A stretch of DNA of 11,995 bases from an uncultured Oscillospiraceae bacterium (GCA_934527255.1 CAKTAM010000053.1:1-11995); one strand, 5' to 3'. Counted from the first letter of the stretch, positions 1 to 11,632 are shown. Translations and numbers: made by a program. Notes: generated by a model not told the origin, from the letters alone.

Positions 1-1544
<1,544 letters not shown>

Positions 1545-1574
1545 GCAGAAAACCCCCAACAATTATCTCATTCT

Positions 1575-1617
1575 TTCCGATGCCGGAGCGGGAAACGCCC
1601 CGCCCCGGCCACCGGAA
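1575..1617 (-). promoter_or_regulatory. Long stable hairpin in the rpoB-rpoC intergenic region
   Basis: Reading the minus strand, an 8-bp outer stem (TTCCGGTG with CATCGGAA, one G-U) leads through a single bulged G into a 10-bp inner stem. The inner stem pairs CCGGGGCGGG with CCCGCTCCGG (one G-U) around the loop GCGTTT. All 18 pairs are complementary. The 3' side is followed by AGAATGAG rather than a run of T, so it does not look like an ordinary intrinsic terminator. Possible roles are an RNase processing or mRNA-stabilising element, or a pause between the beta and beta' cistrons; the role is inference, the complementarity is seen directly. Confidence 0.7.
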
Positions 1618-1646
1618 CAGCAGCTATTCAGTCAATGCGAAGCGGC

Positions 1647-5360
<3,714 letters not shown>

Positions 5361-5471
5361 ACTGTGCGACCACTCCTTACTCAAGCGTTTGTCTTTCGGG
5401 CTTTTTGGGGGTTCGGCTGCGCGCCTCCGCCTCCCGAGCGACGGAACGTGCAGCTCCACACAACGGCCTTG

Positions 5472-5516
5472 CGGGCTAAAACCGTCCAGCCGATGAGACC
5501 CTCCGGGCTAAAACCG
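5472..5516 (-). repeat. Twin hairpin repeat CGGTTTTAGCCCG in the rpoB leader
   Basis: Two identical 13-nt copies of CGGTTTTAGCCCG lie at 5516-5504 and 5484-5472, exactly 32 nt apart. Each can fold as a small hairpin (CGG with CCG) presenting the same seven-nucleotide loop TTTTAGC. The first copy extends to CCGG/CCGG. Longer alternatives GACC/GGTC (first copy) and ACGG/CCGT (second copy) enclose each unit. Similarity continues past the core (GGAGGG versus GCAAGG). Two equal loops in tandem resemble a binding site for an RNA-binding protein, but no partner can be named. Confidence 0.65.
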
Positions 5517-5542
5517 GTCAGGTCGGGAATGAACAAATAAAG

Positions 5543-5569
5543 GCAGAATAACCTGCCAGACTATTCTGC
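5543..5569 (-). promoter_or_regulatory. Hairpin in the rpoB leader with an alternative fold
   Basis: On the transcript GCAGAATA pairs perfectly with TATTCTGC over 8 bp, leaving the loop GTCTGGCAGGT. The loop's GGCAG can instead pair with CTGCC at the 3' side (loop GTTATT), which would break the longer stem. The two folds exclude each other. The downstream sequence CTTTATTTG is T-rich but is not a clean terminator tract. Confidence 0.5.
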
Positions 5570-5656
5570 GACCGTAAAAATTTGTGCATATTGCACAGCT
5601 ATCAACTCCAAAATTTGGCTGCACTCGCAGAATTAGCCATTTTGATACAGTATAAT

Positions 5657-5685
5657 ATTATAGTAGAAATTCTCCGGGATGTCAA
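5657..5685 (-). promoter_or_regulatory. Consensus sigma-A promoter of rpoB
   Basis: The minus strand carries a perfect -35 hexamer TTGACA (5685-5680), a 17-bp spacer and a perfect -10 hexamer TATAAT (5662-5657). Predicted transcription start is near 5650. The -10 lies inside the 12-bp palindrome TATAATATTATA (5651-5662), but the plus strand has no matching -35, so only the minus direction is supported. It sits downstream of the rpoD terminator and is the obvious promoter for rpoB-rpoC. Confidence 0.9.
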
Positions 5686-5689
5686 ACCC

Positions 5690-5716
5690 TTTTTCGGAAT
5701 TTTGCAAAAAATTTTT
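5690..5716 (-). promoter_or_regulatory. UP-element-like A/T tracts upstream of the rpoB promoter
   Basis: The minus strand reads AAAAATTTTTTGCAAA from 5716, which fits every fixed position of the published UP-element consensus AAAWWTWTTTTNNNAAA. A second A-tract (GAAAAAGGG) lies just upstream of the -35. With a start at about 5650 the main tract begins near -66, roughly one helical turn further upstream than the canonical -57. The short A5 tract falls near the proximal subsite. Contact with the alpha-subunit C-terminal domains is inferred. Confidence 0.6.
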
Positions 5717-5731
5717 GACAGCGGCCCGGTA

Positions 5732-5763
5732 TACCATGCATTCCATGTATCATGCATTTCATG
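5732..5763 (-). repeat. Two adjacent 16-bp repeats, possible operator upstream of the rpoB promoter
   Basis: The minus strand has CATGAAATGCATGATA directly followed by CATGGAATGCATGGTA, identical at 14 of 16 positions (consensus CATGRAATGCATGRTA). Each unit contains the palindrome ATGCAT. They lie between the rpoD terminator and the A/T tracts, about 80-115 bp upstream of the predicted rpoB start. A regulator-binding role is inferred from position and symmetry only. Confidence 0.55.
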
Positions 5764-5783
5764 CCTACCTGCAACTATACAAC

Positions 5784-5820
5784 AAAAAGGGAGGGGCAGC
5801 CCGACGGCCGCCCCCTTCCC
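5784..5820 (-). terminator. Rho-independent terminator after rpoD
   Basis: About 35 nt beyond the rpoD stop, the minus strand forms a GC-rich stem of GGGAAGGGGGCGGCC with GGCTGCCCCTCCC. The stem has one or two bulges and a short GTCG loop, and TTTTTG follows immediately. This is a strong intrinsic terminator and closes the dgt-dnaG-rpoD unit. The plus strand also ends the stem with TGTTTTT, but no plus-strand gene is present. Confidence 0.92.
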
Positions 5821-5854
5821 TGTTTTTCATGTGTATATACTGCTTTGCACAGCG

Positions 5855-7012
5855 TCAATCCAGAAAATCGCGAAGCTTTTTGCTGCGGCTGGGATGCCGC
5901 AGCTTGCGCAGGGCCTTTGCCTCGATCTGGCGGATGCGCTCACGGGTGACGTTAAACTCCTTGCCGACCTCCTCCAGCGTGCGGGGGCGGCCGTCCTCCA
6001 GGCCAAAGCGCAGCCGCAGCACCTTTTCCTCACGCGGGGTCAGGCTTTGCAGCACCGCTGCCAGCTGCTCCTTCAGCAGGGTGTGGCTGGCCGCATCGGC
6101 CGGCACGGGCGTGCCCTCATCGGGAATAAAATCGCCCAGGCGGCTGTCCTCCTCCTCGCCGATCGGGGTCTCCAGACTGACAGGCTCCTGCGCCACACGC
6201 ATGATCTCGCGCACCTTATCCACCGGCAGCTCCAGCTCGGCGGCGATCTCCTCGGCGCTGGGCTCGTGCCCGTTTTTGTGCAGCAGCTGGCTGGAGACCT
6301 TCTTGACCTTGTTGATGGTCTCGACCATATGCACCGGAATGCGGATGGTACGTGCCTGGTCGGCAATGGCACGGGTGATGGCCTGACGGATCCACCATGT
6401 GGCGTAGGTGGAAAATTTGAAGCCCTTGGTGGGGTCAAACTTTTCCACTGCCTTGATGAGGCCAAGGTTGCCCTCCTGAATGAGGTCAAGGAACTGCATG
6501 CCGCGGCCGACATACTTTTTGGCAATGGAAACCACCAGGCGCAGGTTTGCCTCGCACAGGCGCTTTTTGGCACGCTCGCCCGCCGCGATGTGGGCGTTCA
6601 GCTCCGCCTTCTGTTCCGGCGGCAGATCGGTATCCGTCTGCTGCAGAATTTCGGTGGCGTTGTTGCCGTTCATGATATCGGTGGCCAGCTGCACCTCCTC
6701 GTCGCTGGTCAGCAGCGGCACGCGGCCGATCTCCTTCAGGTAGACCTTGACGGGGTCATCAATGGCAACACCCTCGGCCGAAAGCTCGTTCTGCAGCGAA
6801 TCCAGCGATTCCTCCGTCAGCGTAAACTTGCTGAGATCCTCGTCCGGCTCGTCCACCACCTCGATGTTGTTGTTTTCAAACTGCTCGTAGAGCTTGTCCA
6901 GCTTGTCAACATCAATGTTCATCTCCTCAATGACGGCATTGATGTCGCGGGTGCTGACCCGGCCGTTGCGCTTGCCGTTTTCCAGCAATTCGCGAAGCTT
7001 GTCCACTGCCAT
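5855..7012 (-). CDS. rpoD: RNA polymerase primary sigma factor (sigma-70/SigA family)
   Basis: This is the housekeeping sigma factor directing core polymerase to TTGACA/TATAAT promoters, 385 residues. The ATG at 7012 (MAVDKLRELLENGKRNGR) has AGAAAGGAAA upstream; an in-frame ATG at 7132 would overlap dnaG and is rejected. Region 1.1-like N-terminus is at about 1-60 and region 1.2 at 86-110 (DPVKVYLKEIGRVPLL). Region 2 is at 154-226 with the -10 recognition helix YATWWIRQAITRAIADQ. Region 3 spans about 227-300. Region 4.2 has a helix-turn-helix at 345-373 (TLEEVGKEFNVTRERIRQIE). Between regions 1.2 and 2.1, residues 111-150 are roughly 28 longer than the short linker I recall in Bacillus SigA. 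The gene lies 82 nt after dnaG without a terminator between, and ends at a strong terminator. Confidence 0.97.
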   Translation of the reverse strand: MAVDKLRELLENGKRNGRVSTRDINAVIEEMNIDVDKLDKLYEQFENNNIEVVDEPDEDLSKFTLTEESLDSLQNELSAEGVAIDDPVKVYLKEIGRVPLLTSDEEVQLATDIMNGNNATEILQQTDTDLPPEQKAELNAHIAAGERAKKRLCEANLRLVVSIAKKYVGRGMQFLDLIQEGNLGLIKAVEKFDPTKGFKFSTYATWWIRQAITRAIADQARTIRIPVHMVETINKVKKVSSQLLHKNGHEPSAEEIAAELELPVDKVREIMRVAQEPVSLETPIGEEEDSRLGDFIPDEGTPVPADAASHTLLKEQLAAVLQSLTPREEKVLRLRFGLEDGRPRTLEEVGKEFNVTRERIRQIEAKALRKLRHPSRSKKLRDFLD

Positions 7013-7094
7013 AGTGTTGTTTTCCTTTCTGTGTATGTTGCTTTCCTGCCGCAGGGCAGGCTGGTTTGACGGTATGTTTTCGACTGTCGGCGGA

Positions 7095-8849
7095 TCACTG
7101 CTTTTCCTGCCGCAGGCGCTCCAGATAGGCATCCAACTCGCCGGGATTCATACTGCTGACCCGCTCCTGCGTGGGCACGCTGTCGCGCAGCCGCTGCAGA
7201 TAAAACCGGATGTCCTGCTCGCTGCGGGGCAGGTCGTGGTTCTGCGCCAGAATGCGTGACAGGCCCGCCAGCTGGCTTTCCTCCAGCAGCGGGGCCAGCA
7301 CCGGCAGCTCGACGCTTTCCCCTGCCTCCAGCCGGGGGCGCACCACGGCGTACAACTGCTGTACCTGCCCATCCACAAAGGTGTGCGCATCCAGCGCCTG
7401 CAGAATTTGCTGCTGCGGCGCGCCTGTCACCAGCAGCGACAGCAGCTGCTGTTCGCTGTAGGCAACGCCCAGCGCCTGCGCCCCGGCCCCATAGGGCAGC
7501 TTGATCTGCCCCGACACGCCCTGCTGCAGCAGCTGCTGCTCGCGCTTTTTGGCATCGCGGCGGCTGTGCGAGCGTGCGGCGGCCTCCATCTGCACCAGCA
7601 CGGCGTTGCGGGCAACATCCGCCTCCTCGGCCACGCGCCCGGCGTACACCTCGCGCTCGGTAGGGTTGGCGCGGGCGGCCAGAAAATCGGTCGCCTCTCT
7701 CAGGTAGGAGACCCTGTCGCCCGCCTGCGTCAGATCATACTTTTTGCGGATGTTCTGCAGGCCGTACTCGGTGACATTGCGCGAGCCGTCCAGCAGCTTC
7801 TGAAACGCCTCCGCGCCGAACTTGCGGATAAACTCATCCGGATCCTTGGCGCGCTCCAACGGAATGTTCAGCACCGTCAGCTTGACCCCGGCCTCGCGGA
7901 AAAGCTGTATTGCGCGGGCCGTCGCCTTCTGCCCGGCCTCGTCGGCGTCGTAGCAAAGCACCACCTCGTCGGCATATTGGCTGATCAGCTTGACATGCTC
8001 CTGCGTAAGGGCCGTGCCGCAGCCCGCAACGGCCGTGGTAAAGCCCGCCTGATGCATGGCGATCACATCCATATAGCCCTCGCACAGGATATAGCGCCGC
8101 TCCGCGGACTTTTTGGCGTAGTTGAGGGCAAAAAACGTACGGCTTTTTTTGTATACCAACGTTTCGGGGCTGTTGATGTATTTGGGCTTGGAATCATCCA
8201 ATACGCGGCCGCCGAAGGCGATCACGTTGCCGCGCAGATCAAAAATAGGCGTCATGACGCGGTGGCGAAACACATCGTACACATTGCCCTTTTCGCTGCG
8301 GCTGACCACCCGCGCCTCCAGCAGTTCTTCATCCGAATAGCCCCTGCCGCGCAGATAGTTGCGCAGAGCGTGAAAATCATCCGGCGCATAGCCAAGGCCG
8401 AAGCTTTTGATGGTGGCCGGGGTCAGCCCGCGCCCCAGCCAGTAGGCCCGGGCCACGCGCCCGGTCTCCGGCGCCATCAGCTGCGCATAAAAGAAGCGGG
8501 CAGCCTCCTTGTTGATCTCCAGAATGCGGCGGCGCAGTTTGCCGACCTGATCCTCCTCCTCCGGCAGACTCATGCCCGCGCGGGCGGCCAGCAGCTTGAC
8601 GGCCTCGAGATAATCAATGTTGTTGATCTTTTTGGCAAAGGTGATGACATCGCCGCCCGCTGCGCAGCCAAAGCAGTAAAAGCTCTGCGTATCCGGATAA
8701 ACGGTAAACGAACCCGTCTTTTCGTTGTGAAACGGACACAGCCCCACCTGTGTACGGCCGCGGCGGCGCAACTGTACATAGCCGCCGATATAATCTACAA
8801 TGTCATTGCGGGCGACCAGCTCTTCAATATATTGCTGCGGAATGGCCAT
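7095..8849 (-). CDS. dnaG: DNA primase
   Basis: DnaG makes the RNA primers for chromosome replication and works with the replicative helicase at the fork. The protein has 584 residues, a normal bacterial length. The ATG at 8849 (MAIPQQYIEELVARNDIVDYI) is preceded by AAGGAGG with only 4 nt spacing; it begins at the family N-terminus. The CHC2 zinc-binding domain has C38, H41, C59 and C62. The primase core occupies about 110-240. The TOPRIM catalytic domain shows E257 in CEGYMDVIAMHQAGF, then AVAGCGTALT, then D301 and D303 in CYDADEAGQKA, and DPDEF at 336-340. The C-terminal part (from about 430) is poorly conserved, as expected for the helicase-binding domain. It sits between dgt and rpoD, a macromolecular-synthesis arrangement common in Firmicutes. 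Confidence 0.97.
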   Translation of the reverse strand: MAIPQQYIEELVARNDIVDYIGGYVQLRRRGRTQVGLCPFHNEKTGSFTVYPDTQSFYCFGCAAGGDVITFAKKINNIDYLEAVKLLAARAGMSLPEEEDQVGKLRRRILEINKEAARFFYAQLMAPETGRVARAYWLGRGLTPATIKSFGLGYAPDDFHALRNYLRGRGYSDEELLEARVVSRSEKGNVYDVFRHRVMTPIFDLRGNVIAFGGRVLDDSKPKYINSPETLVYKKSRTFFALNYAKKSAERRYILCEGYMDVIAMHQAGFTTAVAGCGTALTQEHVKLISQYADEVVLCYDADEAGQKATARAIQLFREAGVKLTVLNIPLERAKDPDEFIRKFGAEAFQKLLDGSRNVTEYGLQNIRKKYDLTQAGDRVSYLREATDFLAARANPTEREVYAGRVAEEADVARNAVLVQMEAAARSHSRRDAKKREQQLLQQGVSGQIKLPYGAGAQALGVAYSEQQLLSLLVTGAPQQQILQALDAHTFVDGQVQQLYAVVRPRLEAGESVELPVLAPLLEESQLAGLSRILAQNHDLPRSEQDIRFYLQRLRDSVPTQERVSSMNPGELDAYLERLRQEKQ

Positions 8850-8973
8850 GGGGCCTCCTTTCCGAAACGGCGGGCAGCAGAGCAGCCGTTCTTTTGATCT
8901 TCTCTTTTCGGCGGTGACGCGCACGGCACAGGCACAGCAACGCCGCAGTGCCCTTTACCGGGCGGTCTAAGCC

Positions 8974-9009
8974 GTGCGGCGGCTTTCCCGCAGGCCGCAC
9001 CGCCTGCGG
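8974..9009 (-). promoter_or_regulatory. Competing GC-rich hairpins in the dgt-dnaG gap
   Basis: In the 195-nt gap, the minus strand can form CCGCAGGC/GCCTGCGG with loop GGTGCG (9009-8988). Alternatively it forms GTGCGGC/GCCGCAC (9000-8994 with 8980-8974). The two stems share bases and exclude each other. Neither is followed by a T-run, so neither is a normal terminator. The rest of the gap (8850-9044) shows no promoter or credible small gene. Confidence 0.4.
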
Positions 9010-9044
9010 CAATCGACCGGCAGCAGCCGCAAAGCAACCGCCCC

Positions 9045-10082
9045 TTACAGCACGTTCCATTTGCGGGGCACAAACTGGCGCTCAAACATGCGCACGGCAA
9101 ACTCGTCGCTCATGCCGGAGATATAATCCGTCACGGCGCGATCCAGCCCCTCCTCCCCGGCAATGGTTTGATACATCGCCGGCATCTGGCCCGGCTCATC
9201 GCGGTAAAAACGGTACAGCGCCTCGACCAGCCCGCTGACCTTGTACTCCTCGGCTTTGGCGGCGCTGTCCAGATAGACGTTCGCATACATAAACGCGTGC
9301 AGGCGGTCAAATTCCTCCCGCACCGGGCCCTGCATATCGATCAGCGGCTGATCCGTCGGAATGGGGCCCTGCGTATACACCGCATCGGCGCTTTGCTGCA
9401 CCAGCTGCGTGATCAGTGTGGTGATGCGCCGGCTTTTTGTCTGCCCCAGCACCTGCACGCAGGAGGCCGGCAGCGCCTGCGGCGTCAGTACGCCGCCTGC
9501 AATGGCATCCTCAATGTCGTGGTTGATATAGGCAATGCGGTCGGCCCAGCGCAGCACCTGGCCCTCCAGCGTGGACGGCCACGCGCCCCGGGTGTGATTG
9601 CGGATGCCGTCCACCACCTCGGCCGTCAGGTTCAGGCCGCGCAGGTCGTTTTCCAGCCGCTGCACCACACGGGCGCTTTGGTCATAATGGGTAAAGCCGC
9701 CGGGGCACAGCCGGGCAAGCGCCCGCTCGCCCGCATGGCCAAACGGCGTGTGCCCCAGGTCGTGCCCCAGGCCGATGGCCTCGGTCAGATCCTCATTGAG
9801 GCAAAGCGCGCGGGAAATGGTGCGGGCGATCTGCGTCACCTCCAGCGTATGGGTCAGCCGGGTGCGGTAATGGTCGCCCTCCGGCGAAAGAAAGACCTGC
9901 GTTTTCTGTTTGAGCCGCCGAAAGCTTTTGCAGTGCAGGATGCGGTCACGGTCGCGCTGATAATCGGTGCGCATGGGGCAGGGCTCCTCCGGTCGGGCCC
10001 GCCCGGCCGTGCGGTCGCTGTGGGCGGCGGCAGGCGCCAGAAACTGCGCCTCGCGCTGCTGCGTCTGCTCGCGGATGGTCAT
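9045..10082 (-). CDS. dgt: HD-domain deoxyguanosinetriphosphate triphosphohydrolase-like protein
   Basis: This is a cytoplasmic metal-dependent HD hydrolase of the Dgt-like family. Family members cleave dNTPs to deoxynucleoside and triphosphate and so tune the nucleotide pool. The protein has 345 residues, matching the short Dgt-like class rather than the longer E. coli Dgt. The conserved opening PMRTDYQRDRDRILHCKSFRR is at 36-56. The HD metal ligands appear as H78 (RTRLTHTLE), H107-D108 (GLGHDLGHTPFGH) and D181 (RWADRIAYINHD). The ATG at 10082 has GGGGAG 6 nt upstream; an in-frame ATG at 10106 would overlap that site. It is the first gene of the dgt-dnaG-rpoD unit, under a promoter near 10124. 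Substrate preference cannot be read from sequence. Confidence 0.92.
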   Translation of the reverse strand: MTIREQTQQREAQFLAPAAAHSDRTAGRARPEEPCPMRTDYQRDRDRILHCKSFRRLKQKTQVFLSPEGDHYRTRLTHTLEVTQIARTISRALCLNEDLTEAIGLGHDLGHTPFGHAGERALARLCPGGFTHYDQSARVVQRLENDLRGLNLTAEVVDGIRNHTRGAWPSTLEGQVLRWADRIAYINHDIEDAIAGGVLTPQALPASCVQVLGQTKSRRITTLITQLVQQSADAVYTQGPIPTDQPLIDMQGPVREEFDRLHAFMYANVYLDSAAKAEEYKVSGLVEALYRFYRDEPGQMPAMYQTIAGEEGLDRAVTDYISGMSDEFAVRMFERQFVPRKWNVL

Positions 10083-10123
10083 AGCAAGCTCCCCTTTCTG
10101 CCGCAAAAATTTTCTCCACTGAT

Positions 10124-10173
10124 ATTATACGACAGAAATTGCAGAATACCTTGTTCTCCAGAAAAAATTTTTT
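10124..10173 (-). promoter_or_regulatory. Promoter of the dgt-dnaG-rpoD unit with an A/T upstream tract
   Basis: The minus strand carries TATAAT at 10129-10124, placing the start near 10117 and giving a leader of about 35 nt. There is no good -35 hexamer at the expected place (around AAGGTA). However, A6T6 (10173-10162) lies at about -56 to -45, matching the distal part of the UP-element consensus in the right position. The rest of 10083-10276 is GC-rich and holds no gene. AAACCGA/TCGGTTT at about 10268-10232 can pair but lacks a T-run, so no clear terminator for the upstream gene is seen. Confidence 0.6.
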
Positions 10174-10276
10174 GCTTCTTTCGCCCGCAGCCCCTGCCCG
10201 TGCAGACGCAGCGCGGCGGAACGGCCGCCGGAAACCGACCGCCGCCCCGCCGCCTGTCTGTTCGGTTTTTGCGCAG

Positions 10277-11577
10277 TCAGCGCAGCTGCGCCGCGTAAAC
10301 ATTGGCGTGACCGCTGCCGCCAAACAGCAGCTCGAAGCCAATGACCGGCTGCCGCACCTCCGGCAGTGGAATGGTATGCAGACGCCGACCGCCGCCGCAC
10401 GAAAGCGTGCACGGCACGTCAAGGGTATCATGCGGGCGGTTTTCCCTGGTGGTGATGCGCACTTCATCGTCATACAGCGTCAGGCGCACCGTGCACGGCA
10501 GCTCGCCGCCCTCCAGTGCCGCATCCAGCACCAGCTCGTGCAGGGAGCCGGCGCCGCAGAACAGCGTGGGCGAGACCAGCGCGCCGGAAGGGTCAAAGGA
10601 AAAATCCAGACAATCGCCGACGGGCCAACCGGCATCGGCAATATTGCGATAGGTGAAATGGCAGCGGCTGTGCGCAAAGCGCCAGGTGTTTTCCGCCGCG
10701 CGGTCGGTCAGCTCCGCCGCAGTGCGGCGGATATCCTCCACGCTGCCGACGATCAGCGAATACTGATAGGTATACTCGATGTTGCGGTCGAGGATCTCCT
10801 CCGAAACCGGGCTGATATAACCGGTGTTGACATCCTTGGGGCCGCCGGTGCCCTTTTCGCCGAAAAAGCCGCCGATAAAACGGTATACCCCGCCGTTATA
10901 AACGCCAAGGCCCTTGTTTCCATCGTTGACCAGCGCAGCCCAGTGCTCGGTGGAAAGATAGGACACCCACGGCCAGCCCAGACCGTTTCGCGGGTGTACA
11001 GCGCGCTGACCGGGCCGCCGGTAAACGGCTGCGCGCCGGTGTAGGAGACCAGCTTGTACCATTCGCCGTTGGTATAGACGGCGGGCAGCTCCTGCCCGCG
11101 GGCGGGGCTCCACACCGTCTCCGGCCGCGCATTGTTCAGGCGGGCGGTCACATCCACCCGTGTACCGTTCAGGCGGTACCAGGTTTCAAAGGTGCACTCG
11201 CCGGGCACATTGTCCAGCGGCCAGTGCATGGGAATGCAGCGCACATAAATTTCGTTGTCGGTGCAGCGGTGCTCCAGAATGCGGGAGCGGTGACCAAAGC
11301 AGTCGCCGCTCTGGATGGGGTTCCAACCGAGGAATTTCCAGCTCTCGCGCACCGTTTTTCCCTGCGGCAGATACGGCGTCGGATAGCTGTAAAAGGACAT
11401 CTGCACCTGACGCCCCCAGTCATAGCTGTTGATGCGGTTGGGGCCGCCCTTGCGGCACAGGCTGGTCACCGCGCCGCCCAGCCCGAGGTTGACCCCCAGC
11501 CGGATGCAGTCGTTTTCTATGGTCAGGATGTTTTCCCCCTGCAGAACGGAGGGGTCGATATAGGTCGGCTGTGCCAT
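10277..11577 (-). pseudogene. Frameshifted gene for an uncharacterised beta-sandwich-like (possibly carbohydrate-related) protein
   Basis: Two overlapping minus-strand frames join into one protein of about 433 residues if a single base is restored. The first half starts MAQPTYIDPSVLQGENILTI at 11577, with AAGGAG about 8 nt upstream, and runs in one frame to ALYTRE. The second half continues in another frame as NGLGWPWVSYLSTEHWAALVND to the TGA at 10277. The break falls in GAAACGG (10984-10989); GAAAACGG would restore the frame as REN-GLGW. Total length is 1301 nt, one short of a multiple of three, which fits. Segments such as NSYDWGRQVQMSFYS and GWNPIQSGDCFGHRSRIL, rich in aromatic residues, recall galactose-mutarotase-fold proteins, but I cannot name the family. 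No signal peptide is seen. It has its own promoter. The shift could be a real mutation or a sequencing error in a short A-run. Confidence 0.7.
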
Positions 11578-11632
11578 GCTTTCTTTCTCCTTTTCCGGCG
11601 GCCGCATTGTCGCCAGGGCAACCGTCCGGTCG

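Larger units (their letters stand above)
5361..5650 (-). promoter_or_regulatory. Long structured 5' leader of rpoB mRNA (predicted)
   Basis: The stretch between the predicted start of transcription (near 5650) and the rpoB ATG is about 290 nt and holds no convincing gene. In transcript order it contains a short hairpin TGTGCA-ATA-TGCACA (5597-5583) followed by AATTTTT. A hairpin GCAGAATA/TATTCTGC (5569-5543) comes next, then twin CGGTTTTAGCCCG repeats (5516-5472). A GC-rich domain follows in which GCTGC/GCAGC can enclose CCGTC/GGCGG (roughly 5454-5412). The rpoB ribosome binding site AAGGAGT is at 5378-5372. Such length and structure suggest control by attenuation or by a bound protein. I do not recognise a known riboswitch or ribosomal-protein leader. 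Confidence 0.6.

Noticed and set aside
5361..5459. An upstream in-frame GTG start for rpoB at 5459
   Set aside because: The added 33 residues are basic and unlike any beta N-terminus, and the stretch is better explained as leader RNA with the AAGGAGT site at 5372-5378.
5715..5743. A plus-strand TTGACA at 5715-5720 as a divergent promoter
   Set aside because: No -10-like hexamer follows at 16-18 bp, and there is no plus-strand gene to serve.
7013..7132. An upstream ATG at 7132 extending the sigma factor by 40 residues
   Set aside because: It would overlap dnaG, has no ribosome binding site, and the normal family start at 7012 has one.
8795..9100. A 101-codon minus-strand frame across the dgt-dnaG gap
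   Set aside because: It overlaps both flanking genes, has low-complexity Cys/Ala/Gly/Pro/Arg content and no start signal.
10162..10173. The A6T6 tract as a terminator for the frameshifted gene
   Set aside because: No GC-rich stem directly precedes the T-run on the minus strand; its position fits an upstream promoter element better.
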